Origin: Symsagittifera roscoffensis
Taxonomy: Eukaryota > Xenacoelomorpha > Acoela > Convolutidae
Assembly (NCBI RefSeq): GCF_963678635.1
Contig: NW_026970997.1
Location: forward strand, 1-64,000
Direction of reading: 5' to 3'
Length of the DNA stretch: 64,000 bases
The notes beneath the pieces were generated by a model that saw only the letters and a list, made by a program, of their open reading frames with translations, was not told the DNA's origin and ran no database searches. Positions 41,983 to 53,843 of this stretch are shown one piece after another. Made by a program: the position numbers and the translations under genes. Numbering within the stretch: the stretch's first letter is position 1; each line of letters starts with the position of its first letter.

Positions 41983-43737
41983 AAGTTCTAGAAGGGTTAA
42001 ATCTCCAAAAATTTGAGTAAATTGTTTAAAAATTGTTTTTTAGCAAAAATTTCAAGTTTTATATAGTAAAAATCACATTTGTTGTTTATCAAGCAAAAAT
42101 ATTTTATCACAGGATTTTGGAGATTCAACCCTTCAAGAACTTTGTTGGGCTATGTAAGAGGCTTCCTGTGATATATATTTCTCATCGGTTAACATAGTAG
42201 TTTCAGTGTTAAACTTGATTAACTGAAAGAAGCCAAAATGACCCGTTTTTGTGCCAAAATTTTGGCTGGGAATTTCGGAGAAAAAATTGCGCCATATTAT
42301 TTCAGATGAAGTTCTAAGCAGCGCTTCACTTTTTGTCTTATCGTAACATAAATTGAGGAAAATGAGTTTGAAATTTCAAGCTTTGTTCATTTCGTCCGTA
42401 TGATTTAAATCAGCGCTGTATAATTTCACCTTGTTGCAGTTTTTTCCACCTAATTCGGCCACTCTTTGCTAAAAATTCAACAAATTTCTTAATTTCAACT
42501 AGGATTTCATAAAAAAGTTCAAAGATTTATCAAAAAATTTAGTTTTTCTTAATTTTAACTAGGATTTCATAAAAAGGTTCAAAGATTTATCAAAAAAATT
42601 TTTCGTCTGTGTTTTAGGCTCTGAAACGGGATCCATGAAAAGAAAAATGTCACCAACCAATGATATTAGAGAAAACGAAGACCGAGATACGAGTGTGAAA
42701 AGTAACGAGACCGCAACTTTAAAATATATTTTTTTTTCCAAAATTTTCCAATCGTAAATTGCTCCTTTATAATTTGTTTTATAATTTTACATCTTTTGCA
42801 TGCTTTTGGCAGCAATATGTGACGAGGGCTGTGAGAATGGGTTCTGTGGGGGTCCCAACAAGTGTGTATGTCATCCTGGCTTCTCTGGCCCCACCTGTGG
42901 TGAGTGTGTGACGTCACCTGGCTGCAAACACGGCTACTGCTCCGGACACAGGCCATCCACCTGCTCCTGTGAGGTCGGCTGGGGAGGAAACCACTGTGAT
43001 ATAGGTGAACAAACGATTTGTTTTTTTGCTACTCATTAATACAAACAAATATGGACTTTTTTCAGACTCCAACGAAGAAAAAAACGTAAATGGCTATAAA
43101 AGTTGTCCACAATACATAACAACACAGTGTTAACTTGAATTGATTGTCACTTTTTCTAACAATCTGTTGGTTATGATCTTTATCGATTGAAATCATCAAG
43201 TCAGTGAAAACATACAATGAGTTAAAATGTCACTACTGTCTGATTCTTCATTTGAACTCTAACATTTACCAGGTACAACTTGTGGTGCTTTAAGTTTAAA
43301 ATGGGTTACTTTTTTAGATCTGGAGTACTGCACCAGAATGAAGCCTTGTGTGAACGGAGGAAAGTGTCTGGGGGCCAGTGATGCTGATTCCCTGTTCAAG
43401 TGCCAGTGCCCGGACGGGTTCTCTGGCGCCAAATGCCAACACTTTTCCAGCTGCTCTGCTCCTGGCTACTGCCAGAATGGGGGCTCATGTCTCGATCCAC
43501 ATTCAAGCATCTGTGAGTGTCCTAAGATCTGGACGGGTGCAAGATGCGACGTGAAAGCAACATGTGACATTGTCAGTTGCCAAAATGGGGCCACATGTGA
43601 GAGATCTATCACCACAAATGAGCTGTACTGTGCGTGCCCTACTGGATATGTCGGAAGTTTCTGTGAAAATGAGAATCCATGTGAAACTAGAGATAACGAA
43701 CCTGCATGCAAAAACGGTTCGTTTAAACGATTTCCTT
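41983..43737. repeat. EGF tandem duplication unit 2 (1,755 bp)
   Basis: Near-identical to 40,228-41,982, with no length change in the exons. Confidence 0.95.
42813..43716 (+). CDS. Delta/Jagged-like EGF-repeat exons, copy 2
   Basis: Exon A 42,813-43,004 and exon B 43,318-43,716, offset by exactly 1,755 bases from copy 1. Only a few residues differ (for example ENGFCGG for ENRFCGG and CENENPCE for CEIEDPCE). Because exons are 192 and 399 nt with phase 1 at both ends, copy 1 exon B can splice to copy 2 exon A without frame change, which would give a tandem block of about ten EGF units. Whether the gene is expressed or both copies are used cannot be told. The flanking exons are missing from the window. 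Confidence 0.85.
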
Positions 43738-44355
43738 AAGTTCTAGAAGGGTTAAATCTCCAAAAATTTGAGTAAATTGTTTAAAAATTGTTTTTTAGCA
43801 AAAATTTCAGGTTTTATATAGTAAAAATCACATTTGTTGTTTATCAAGCAAAAATATTTTATCACAGGTTTTTGGAGATTCAACCCTTCAAGAACTTTGT
43901 TGGGCTATGTAAGAGGCTTCCTGTGATATATATTTCTCATCGGTTAACATAGTAGTTTCAGTGTTAAACTTGATTAACTGAAAGAAGCCAAAATGACCCG
44001 TTTTTGTGCCAAAATTTTGGCTGGGAATTTCGGAGAAAAAATTGCGCCATATTATTTCAGATGAAGTTCTAAGCAGCGCTTCACTTTTTGTCTTATCGTA
44101 ACATAAATTGAGGAAAACGAGTTTGAAATTTCAAGCTTTGTTCATTTCGTCCGTATGATTTAAATCAGCGCTGTATAATTTCACCTTGTTGCAGTTTTTT
44201 CCACCTAATTCGGCCACCCTTTGCTAAAAATTCAACAAATTTCTTAATTTCAACTAGGATTTCATAAAAAAGTTCAAAGATTTATCAAAAAATTTAGTTT
44301 TTCTTAATTTTAACTAGGATTTCATAAAAAGGTTCAAAGATTTATCAAAAAATTT
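43738..44355. repeat. EGF tandem duplication unit 3, first part
   Basis: The third unit follows the pattern for about 618 bases (foldback arm and the ATTTCATAAAAAGGTTCAAAG region), then stops at about 44,355. A continuation is found at 46,598-46,862. Confidence 0.9.
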
Positions 44356-46597
44356 ATTCGGCTAAATAAATTCGGCTCATGTTTTGTCGCTTTTGCAAAA
44401 TTTACTTTGCATTGACTTAATGATAAAAAGTGATTATTCTTGTTTTTAACAGATCAGGTCAGTTATAATAAGAATAATTATATATTCAAACAGTTTAATC
44501 ACTCAAAAAAATATTTGACAATTTTCTTGGCATTTTTGTTTCTGATCAATATTTGTCTAACCACATGTTGTCGTTTTAGTTAACGCTCACAAAACAGTAA
44601 AAAAAGTTTTACACTAGTGATTGTATTTTTTTGAGGTTGAAATTTTCGTACTTCCAAAAACAAATGTTGTAGTTTTGTACTTCCAAAACTACAACTTCCT
44701 GTGGTATTTTTTTTGTGTCCGGATCAGTCGGCAGCTAACCACGTATTTTGGCTTACCAAACCCTGGTAAAATACTAAAAGCTTGTTTAAGCTAGGGGTTG
44801 TGTTTCTCATCTGTTTTTCTGAGATTGAATTTTTTGTTTTTCTAAAAAACAATTAGTGATTTTTTATGTTCAATTTTAGACAAAAGTTTCTTTTGACAAA
44901 AATGAATACCACGCAAAAAAAGAAGAGAAAACTTTAAAAAAACTTTTGAATCTTCTCATAATTTTTCTTTACAAAATTCTGAAAAGTTTTTAAAACAACT
45001 TTTTTTTGCAAAATAAGCGCAGAAGGAAAGCTTGAATGTCTTTAAAAAAGTAAGTTTCTTTATAACGAACTTTACTCGATTGCGTTACTCGCTCGAAATT
45101 AGACGATAATCAAAAATATTTCAAATCAGTTTTTCTCGACGGAAAAATTTGTTGTTTATTAGAATCACGACTGAAGGGATTTTAAAATGTTATGTCACTC
45201 AAACCTTTTCGATGATTGTTTTTTAGGATGATGTATTTTTGCGCGGAAAGCAAAAAAAAACATTCGAATACAAAGTTCTTCCTCATTTTTAATGGTCCCA
45301 ATACTATTAATTATACTGTCACTGGAGCTAAACTATATCGGGTTGCTAACCGAGCGGACATAATTAAATTGTTTAGCTCTATGCAGAATAGTCCAGGTCT
45401 ATTTTTTTCCAAGAAAAAGATATAATTTTTCATTTATGTTTTTTCATATTTTCAAAGTGTTGTTAATCACACTTCTCTATTTGAAAAAAGTCACACTTCT
45501 CTATTTCTCTACTGTGTCGCGAATTGACTTTTGATTTTTCCGACCATTTGGAAAATGGCGAGCAACTTTATATATATTTTTTTTTCACGCAAACTCAGGT
45601 ACAAAAAATAATCAACAGAATGAATCGAGTGATATATCATTTCAAAGCCCTTCCAGTCGTAATTCAATTGACTCCAAAAAAATTGAAAAAAGTTATTTGG
45701 CTATCGGGAAAACAATTTTTTTTCTTCAATTTTTAGTCTTCATTCGAGCAATTAAAGCAAGAGAGCAGGCTTATAGTTTGTTATTCTAAAAATTAATAGC
45801 TTTCATCAGCTTAATTTAAACCGTGAAAACTTGCTTCTACTCAAGTAAACGTAGTTTTTGATTTCTCAGCGACTTTTTTGCAAATCAACGTTTTTGGCAA
45901 TTTTAGTGTTTAAAACAATTAGTTTTTTCATGATTATTATTTTTTGGTGAATGCGCCTAAATTCTGGAAAAATAAATTTGAAAAACTAATTTGAACTTTT
46001 TTTCTAAGACCATGGTCGGAAAATTGTGTGCTACTTGTACTGTAACTGGCTCTGGAGTAAGGCAAATTTCACTATCGAACAAGAAAATTGTAATGGTCAC
46101 AAAAAACGTGAAAGACTTCTAATATCGATTAATTGGCAGGCAATTTAATTATCAGATTTCCCAGTGAAATTAAAAATTTATCTTTTGATTCAGTTGCCTC
46201 AAATTGGATTAATTTTATCAAAAAAAGTTGCCAATCTCATTTTGTTCTAGAAATTCAAAGCGCTACAAAGCCATCAATTGTTTTCTTCAAATTTCGAAAA
46301 CAGATTTTTTTCAAAAAAAACAATCACTGTTTTAATGTAACATTTGTTCCATGCTCTGAACACTTGTAACATTTCCTTAAAGTCTCTATTAATTGTCTGA
46401 AACACAATCTTTGGTCGAAAACAAAAAATTGCGTTAAGAACTTCTAATGCTTTTTTTTGAAAAAAAACTACTGCTATGAAACCTTTACATGTTCTATAAT
46501 TTTGAACTCTGCACTTTACTTGAGTTTTTTTTTCAGTTCTGGTGTTGAACTGGTTTATTAAGTTAGAAAAGAAATGACCCATTTTTTGCAAACTGAA
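44356..46597. other. 2.24-kb sequence interrupting unit 3, no gene recognised
   Basis: AT-rich. The two sides share a ~55-base direct repeat (the TTTTAACTAGGATTTCATAA block) that belongs to the unit itself. Small frames at 45,216-45,425 and 45,524-45,736 have no domain. No TIR or LTR was found, so insertion and deletion/recombination both remain possible. Confidence 0.5.
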
Positions 46598-46862
46598 ACA
46601 ATTTTTCTTAATTTTAACTAGGATTTCATAAAAAGGTTCAAAGATTTATCAAAATTTTTTTTCGTCTGTTTTAGGCTCTGAAGCGGGATCGATGAAAAAA
46701 AATGTCACCAACCAATGAGATTAGAGAAAACGAAGACCGAGATACGAATGTGAAAAGTAACGAGACCGCAACTTTAAAATTTATTTAATTTTTCAAAATT
46801 TTCCAATCGTAAATTGCTCTTTTATAATTTGTTTTGTAATTTTACATCTTTTGCATGCTTTT
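46598..46862. repeat. EGF tandem duplication unit 3, second part
   Basis: Matches 40,786-41,050 (GGCTCTGAAGCGGGATC.., GAGACCGCAACTTTAAAAT..). It ends at TTTGCATGCTTTT, just before the splice acceptor of exon A, so exon A is missing. Confidence 0.88.
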
Positions 46863-46934
46863 TAAAAGATGAGTCGTGAGATAGCTGATTCCGAACATAA
46901 AGCAAAAGATTGGCTTTTCAAGAATTTTTTTTTA

Positions 46935-47338
46935 AAAAAATGGATAATAATCGATTATATTGGATTTAGGGTTGAAAAAAAATTGATTATATTGTTGAGA
47001 AAAATGGATTATAATCGATTATAATGGTTTTTAATGGATTTAAATTTCTCCAAAATAATTGATTATAATCGATTAAAAATCCATTATGTGGTCTAAATTT
47101 GACTTGATAATCGATTATATTGACAACATTTTAGTCAATAAAAATCCATTATAATCGATTATAATGGATTATAATGGATTTAAATTTTTCCAAAATAATC
47201 GATTATAATCAATTAAAAATCCATTATGTGCTCTAAATTTGACATGATAATCGATTATATTGACAACATTGTAGTCAACGAAAATCCATTATAATCGATT
47301 ATTATCCATGACTTTATCCATTAACTTCGGTGCGGGTA
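46935..47338. repeat. ATCGATTATAAT repeat with 140-bp tandem units
   Basis: Two ~140-bp units (about 47,041-47,180 and 47,181-47,320) share TTTAAATTT-TCCAAAATAA, TCTAAATTTGAC-TGATAA and TTGACAACATT-TAGTCAA. The block ends with CTTCGGTGCGGGTA at 47,325-47,338 like the copy at 1-204. Confidence 0.85.
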
Positions 47339-47469
47339 GTGTTCGAGATTACATGCCTGATAAAAAGTTTGACGTTTTACACATATTTTCTTGATAGACA
47401 AATTAGAATGATTGTCTTCAGAACGGATATTGATAACAGAAAGATTGTTTTTTTTTCGAATTTGTCTGG

Positions 47470-48110
47470 AGAAAAACAGAAGTACTAGGGTCGATGTTCT
47501 CACTCTGTGTTTCGACCACCTCAACCGAAACTTTGTTTGTTTCTACCATCTCGACCGAAGTTCGGTATGTTTGGACAAGGCTCGACGGAAACAAAAAGGC
47601 TCGACCGTGCTTGATCCAAGCAAGATATGTTTCCACCGTGCTCGACCAAATTCGGCTATGTTTAGACTTTCAAACGTGATTTATCCAAACTCAAACGTTG
47701 AATTTTATGTTTTTCAGGTAAATGTTAAGATGTTTTTTTTTTCATCAGGATAAAATGATTAGAGTTATATACAATTTAAATACTCTGATGAGATGAACTA
47801 ATTTTAGGCTGATTTATTTTTCATCTTTTGGAAAAATGGTTTGCAATTTGACTTTTTCTATCGGACTCCGAAGTATCGCAGTATGTTTCAACCGTGCTCG
47901 TGGTAAATTTCGATTGTGCTTGAGCTATATTTGAGTTTTTGTTCGACCCGAAGCCCTGTCTCGATTATTCATTTTCGGTCGAGCACTGAATTGTGCACGA
48001 CTTTCAAAGTCGAAACATGAACTATGCACCTCGACGAGGGCCGCCCAGTAAAATCGGTGTTCTTCAACCGTCTCGAACATAATTCGGTACGTTCGACTGG
48101 ATAGTAAATC
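47470..48110. repeat. degenerate TCGACCGAAATTCGGTATGT array
   Basis: Diverged phrases like CTCGACCGAA-TTCGGTATGTTT recur at 47,480-47,670 and 47,880-48,100. Overlapping open frames on both strands reflect the repeat. Confidence 0.5.
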
Positions 48111-48252
48111 ATTCTAGCAATTTTCTAATTAGAGGAAAGTTTGATAGCAATCAAAAACTAACGAATTCATCTCAAACAAAGCAACGGGGACGCAACAAGA
48201 AAAGAAGGCTTAAGGAAGGGTTCATACGATACATCCCGAAATTGGGAAAACT

Positions 48253-48582
48253 ATGAAAATTGAAAACATTGACAGAGGGAACGAGCCCACAACAAATGAA
48301 TTCAAACAAGTGAGATGCGAATTTAACCGGGGGAAAAAACCTGATCCGAGATGGAACAAGAGCGCCCAAGCGACGAAAACATGTTTGGAAAATGGACCTC
48401 CATTAAAAACTGTCCACCACCAATGCAGCCAACCAGAACATTTCCTCTGTTTCCCGTTAGAGGCTGACAGTATCCCGAGGCCAGTTAAATTCCACCAAGA
48501 CTTCCCTATGATAAATTTTGCAGAAACTGGAAAATATCAATTTAGACGAGTCAGTCAAACAAAAAAAGGAAAAAAAGGTTAA
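48253..48582 (+). CDS. unrecognised ORF of 109 codons
   Basis: Starts at ATG 48,253 (MKIENIDRGNEPTTNEFKQV), hydrophilic, rich in Lys, Asn and Pro, with scattered Cys and His but no finger spacing. Composition differs from the AT-rich surroundings, which is the main reason to list it. No homology recognised. It could be a retroelement fragment. Confidence 0.2.
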   Translation: MKIENIDRGNEPTTNEFKQVRCEFNRGKKPDPRWNKSAQATKTCLENGPPLKTVHHQCSQPEHFLCFPLEADSIPRPVKFHQDFPMINFAETGKYQFRRVSQTKKGKKG

Positions 48583-48903
48583 GATTAAGACAATTTATCC
48601 ACGGGGAAAGGACCAACACAAGAACTGTACAGCTCATCATGGCGAACCGCTGTTGTGCCCCTGTTTAAGAACTACATTCAATTTTTTTGGTTATTTTTCT
48701 GGGCTGGGTAATGTTGCTTCACCCTCAACCAACGAGCACGGTTGAAACACAAACCGAGCTAACGATCGAAGCGAATAAGCCATAAGGTTGAAATGTGAAC
48801 CACTTGAACCCAATCTTAAAAGAGAAGAAAAAAATAATTTAATGCCGACAAAAAGTAAACGTGATCACATCGAGACATTCCGCGCAAAAAAGTTTCAAAT
48901 TAC

Positions 48904-49242
48904 TTGCAGACAAAAAAATGTTCTTTCTCCTCGATAGACAATCAGCGGGCACGAGGGGTTGTAGAAAGAGAGATACAAGTACAAAAGCGCAGACTCCTAT
49001 TACTGCGAAAGACCGTAAGAAAAGCACAATTAAATTTGGCATCTGGCGTCGCTGGCAAAAAAGAACACCAATTTTACCATCTCATGGAAAGACAAAAACA
49101 GTGCTATGTTAAGCGCAATTGGATGCAAAAAAATACGGCCCTAAGAAACATAGCAACCACAAGTTCACTTAAGAATCTGATTCGGGAAAACAAAAAACAC
49201 GCTTGCTCAAAAACAGTTGAAAAACACGTTTTTCAAAATTGA
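48904..49242 (+). CDS. unrecognised basic ORF of 112 codons
   Basis: Lys/Arg/Gln-rich protein (VQKRRLLLLRKTVRKAQLNL, KEHQFYHLMERQKQCYVKRN) with a helical, possibly coiled-coil centre. The frame start is not an ATG. Together with 48,253-48,582 it may be the decayed ORF of an unidentified mobile element. Confidence 0.2.
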   Translation: MQTKKCSFSSIDNQRARGVVEREIQVQKRRLLLLRKTVRKAQLNLASGVAGKKEHQFYHLMERQKQCYVKRNWMQKNTALRNIATTSSLKNLIRENKKHACSKTVEKHVFQN

Positions 49243-50679
49243 TGCCTTTTTACTTACTAATCGACACAAACTACTTCATTTAAGCCCGCATCAATTTATA
49301 GCCAAGTCCATAAAACCAAAACAAACAGCGAAATGCTTTGTTACTATGCTACGAGCTATAACGAGAAAAAACCACAAACCATGAAATATGCTGTCTATAG
49401 TTCATAATCAAAAACTAAAATTTGAAAAAACTCATAAAAATGTTTTTGTGTTTTGATTCATTAGTTTTTGTGTGATAACTAGGGTACAAATTGTACTAAA
49501 AATGGGTTCATTCAGGGTATGCAAAAGTTTTCTACAGGGTTGTTACATAGCTTCTCTCTGTGATAGTTTCTCTCTGTCAGTTTGAGAAAATTTTAACCTA
49601 AGAGGTAGCTAGCTTTCGTGAACTATTCGTGAAAAAAGTCGCAGGCGGAAAAATCTCGGACAAATGATTTTGTTTTGGAAATTGTGATTGATAAACAAAA
49701 ACTAAGAGTTGCAGATGTTTTGTGTTTTCTCCAAAAAAATTACCACAAAGTGTTTCAGGCTCTCAAGATTTTAAATCTTCTGAAATTTTATTACATAGGA
49801 AATTGTAAAGAAAAAGTCAAAGTTTTCAGCTCTCAATTTTTCAACACTGAGGCGAAGTGGCAATTTTGTAGACAAAAATTCAGGAGCAAAAATTCAGATG
49901 TAATCTTTAAATTGAAGATCAGATCTAATTTTGTCAATACTTACTTTTTAGAAAAAAGCTAATTAGCGTCTTTTTTTTGCAAACTTTTGAAGAAAAGTGG
50001 AGGATGTAGAGATAGTTGATATACACCATAAAATCATATTCAAAATAACTTTGGAAACAACAATCTCAATAATTTTGTTGTTGTAGAAAATACTAGTGAT
50101 AAAGTTTCAGACTGAGAAGTTTTTATGAACAAAAACTTTGGTTGCTTGAATTCTCAATATTCTGTTCCTTCATAAATTGCATTATAATTTGAAAGGATGA
50201 TTGCTGCTACGTATTTCGAATTCTTCATTTGTTTCCCACACCTTTTGCAAAAAACAGAGGAGATTCTTTACTTGGCACAAAACGCTTTCATGCTTTTTTA
50301 CTGGTAGTCTTTTGCTACTCTAGCCGTCATCTTAAGATAAGTAATAAAGATGAGAGTTTATTGTAACCTGTGGATTTTCTGCTCAAATCTGAAACCTTCG
50401 TTTCTTACACAAGTTGATTCTCATATCAAAGATAAAACTGAACTTTTCAGATGTGTAGTTTGATCTGAAATGAAAATGAAAGTTTGCGGACTTGAAATAA
50501 CATTGAAAAACAGTTTTTCATATCTGAAAATAACTCTGAGAAACACTTCGAAAAATTAACATGCGCATCTCGAGCAAGCAAATGAAATTTCTTTTTTTTT
50601 ATTTTTCTTCGACACAAACACAATTTTAGTCCAGCTGGATGTAAGAAAACTCGCAAACAATTACGCAGAGGATTTTTTC
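49243..50679. other. AT-rich spacer, no gene seen
   Basis: Short frames only (for example 49,675-49,962, Lys/Phe-rich by base composition). No repeat structure noted. Confidence 0.45.
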
Positions 50680-52160
50680 AAAATAAGTTTCTTGTTCAAA
50701 CTTTTTTATATCTTTTCAAAAATTATTAGAAGTTCCGTAAACTTTTGCTATTCGTGGGCTACGAATGCGTGTTCAATGATAGTCTCATGTTTTTGCTAAG
50801 GTGTTTCGCAGTTTCTGATTGGGGACTTTGCTGCCCGGGTTGATCAAAAACGCTTGTCATACATTTTTCATATATGAAAAAATGCTAATCATACACTTTT
50901 CAGGCAATTCCATAAGTACAGAAAAATGCATGAAAGGTCTCTGATTATTTTTTTTTCTTAAATGGAAATTGTATGACTGGCATTTTTCCATAAACCAAAA
51001 ATATTGATTTGAAAAACTTTCAAAGATGATTATTTCTAAAATTTGAGTTTTTAAGCTACCAGACATTGATCAAGGCATACAAAAACATGTCATACAAAAA
51101 AGAGGAGTTTTAAGCGTTTTTGACAACAGTTATGAGGAGAAAAGGAGAAAAATCCAATATTAGTATATCTAGGACTACGTTATACACACAAAAAAAAATA
51201 AGTTTTGCATGCAAAGTTTTTTTTTCAAAAAATGTTTGTTCGAGTACGAAAATCAATTTGGGGTTGAAAAAAAAACACAAAAGTTTTTTTGTCGTCGCAA
51301 TCAAAAAAAAAGCTAGTCATACATTTTCCATATATGGAAATTGTGTGATTAGCTTTTTTGACAAGAGGTTTTTCTTTTTTATTTAGTACGATACACCGAA
51401 TTTTATGCCAAAACAAGAGAAAAAGGTATGAAATTTGTATGACTAGCATTTTTTCATATATTTAGTTTATGGAATTGTATGATTAGCATTTTTGGTCCAT
51501 GGAGGTCAACCCGGGTGAGTACATACTTGTAGCTAGCAGAAGCTATCAAATACAGAAGTACCTAAAAACAGCAAAAATTGCATTAGTTCTATTGGTTTTT
51601 TTTTCAGATCTAATCTAGCCAAGAAAAACAAAATTCAGATCTGGAAAAAAAATTCTAGAAGTAATCAAGCGATTTTTTTCCCATTTCACATATCAATTCA
51701 TACCTTTAAATTAGATCTGAAGAGGTTACTTTAAATCTGAATTAGAACATTTACTAGGTAATGTTTTAACTCAGTAAGGGTTCGATTTTTTCTTTTTTTT
51801 GCATCTTGTTTCAGTTACAGATGTTTACAGATGATTACCTTGAGATGTTAATTGTTTGGTAATTATCAGGAAAAGATTTTTTCATTTTCACAAAGTCACA
51901 CTCCTTTCAGCTAATTATGCATTGGCATAACCTTACTGTATCAATATCAGCTACTGTATGTTTCGTGAAACGGGGAGCTATCAAATTTTGGATTGTTTTT
52001 CGTAAATTATCTCGCACGTTATTCGAATACAAAACGATTTGTTTTGCTTATAGAGAAGTCTGAAATAGACCAAAGAGCTCGTCTCAGTTTTTTTTTTGGA
52101 ACAATTTTTAGTCGGATTATATTTCGCTTAATCATTAATAGCACGAAACATATCGGACGT
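50680..52160. repeat. second copy of the Polinton-host repeat, with a MITE but no Polinton
   Basis: Parts 50,680-50,833 and 51,516-52,160 align with 11,640-11,895 and 25,795-26,470. At the point where the Polinton sits in the first copy, this copy reads TTTTTTCAGATCTAATCTAG then CCAAGAAAAA without interruption (about 51,600-51,628). Confidence 0.72.
50834..51515. mobile_element. 682-bp MITE with CCCGGGTTGA ends and palindromic subterminal motifs
   Basis: Ends are CCCGGGTTGA at 50,834 and its inverse at 51,515, flanked by TG on both sides. The related site at about 11,783 (TTTGCTGAGTAC) is uninterrupted and carries a single TG. Inside, the phrase GCTAGTCATACAATTTCCATA appears in both orientations several times (50,850-50,905, 50,968-50,995, 51,305-51,356, 51,437-51,492), the 51,305-51,356 copy forming a hairpin around CATATATG. 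No transposase. Confidence 0.8.
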
Positions 52161-52377
52161 TCCTTGTCACAAGTTGGCAGTCCATAAACCAGTTAATGTC
52201 CAAGATTTCCTACTGAAACTGAGTTTGACTAATTACGCGATAAACAAAACAGGTGGCAACATTATTTAAAAAATTTGTTTCGTGTACTTAGAAAAGAGTA
52301 ACAAAAACCAACTTGTTCAAATTCTTCGAGAGAACATCAAAAACGCAATTAAGCCTGTGAAACGCAGTTAACGCAGT

Positions 52378-52633
52378 TGTGGTACTGTGTAGTACTGTTG
52401 CCACAGTAACCTTGGAGAATTAGTATTATTAATAATCTGTTATGTAATGTTATTATTATTCAAGGCCAATCTTGCAGTCCTAATGCAACAGTCATTTTGA
52501 CGGTTGCGAACAAAGAGAAAAGAACGATCAACATGATCTCTAAAACAAAACAACATTGATCAAGAGTTTAAATTACAAGTTAAAACTCTTCTGTTTTCAT
52601 GATTAACTAAGAACGAAGCATAGAAATATCACA
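52378..52633 (+). repeat. 5' LTR of Ty3/gypsy element (256 bp)
   Basis: Begins TGTGGTACTGTGTAGTACTG, ends GAAATATCACA. The final A of the LTR is also the A of the gag ATG. The sequence after it, TGGCGCAGCCAGCAGG, starts with the TGG expected of a primer-binding site. The tRNA was not identified. Confidence 0.9.
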
Positions 52634-53660
52634 TGGCGCAGCCAGCAGGATTTATGTCCCAAGACAAAAGAACATATATGGGAATCCCCGTATTCTGGAC
52701 AACAGCGAATTCGGACCCTCCTTGGAATTTCAAGATATGGCTAGATCAATTTCTACTGGCAGTTACAGTTAAGGAGAGCGTGAACCCGGAACTATTGTTA
52801 GAAGAACCGAGGGAAATCATGTTTGAGCCGGTACCGCGGCCGGAGACCCCACGAGAACAAGAAAAAGCACAAGCGATTGCAGAACGAGAGGCCAGAGATA
52901 AACTGGCACGGGAAAAAATTCTTTTTGAAAATGAAGAAAGAAGAGCTAGAGGACCAAAGGTTGGAAACAATGTATATTATAATGAGGTACAGAAAAGAGT
53001 AGCCTCTAGATTATTCTTAGCGTTGGGAACAGAAGAAAAAAAAATTAGTACAAAAGAATCCGCATGTGGAAGTTTCAAAATTAAAATTTTGGGAAATGGT
53101 TGCCTTAGCAAAAGTCTCATTTGATAAAACACAGAGTGTTACGTACGAACGCTATAAATTGTTTAATCGAGCGCAGGAAACAGGTGAAACATTAGAGGTT
53201 TTTCATGCTGCATTAACTGCACAGGCAGCCAAGGCAGATGAACTAGTGCGTGATTTATTCATATCGAAACTGAAGAATGTGATACTGCAGGATACATTAA
53301 CTTTTGAAACATTCTCACCAGGGGAAGTAATGAAGAGAGCATTGAAATTTGAACAAAGTAAACAGACAATTCAGGCATTTCAAAAATCAAACACAGCGAC
53401 TGCAAGTGCAGGTCAGGTTCATGGAACAATGAAGATAAAACAAGAAACGATCATGAATAATGATAACAAGAACGTAAATGGTAGGAGACAATCGAGCAAT
53501 ACGTATAAAAAGAGAACAACTTCGGAGAGAAGAGAGGGAAGAAATTCTACGGATTCAAAAACGTGTACTTGATGTGGTCGGTTATTTGGAGAAGGACATT
53601 TGAAGAAATGTCCGGCCATGGGCAAAACATGTAAAAAACTGTTCTAAACCAAATCATTTT
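52633..53660 (+). pseudogene. Ty3/gypsy gag with two zinc knuckles
   Basis: Frame 1 runs 52,633-53,124 (MAQPAGFMSQDKRTY, GIPVFWTT, acidic/basic central helix). A shift at an A-run near 53,037-53,044 moves the capsid-like part to the 53,066-53,572 frame (KLFNRAQETGETLEVFHAAL). The first CCHC knuckle (CGRLFGEGHLKKC) is interrupted by TGA at about 53,570. The second (CSKPNHFAKMC, about 53,641-53,675) is in another frame. Gag packages the RNA genome of the element. Confidence 0.8.
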
Positions 53661-53843
53661 GCAAAAATGTGTAGGTCACAACAAGTAACCGAAATTGCTG
53701 AAAAATCATCTAGCTCAGATGAGGAGTGTAATTTGATTCAGTCTTTTGACTCAAGTGATGAGTTCAAAATAATGGCAATAGAATCGGAGATTTCGTCGAT
53801 GGAACAAATATATTAATATATCAAACAGTAAGCGAATAGAAAA

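Noticed and set aside
44356..46597. Interruption of EGF unit 3 as a defined transposon
   Set aside because: No terminal repeats, target duplication or transposase could be found; left as undefined sequence.
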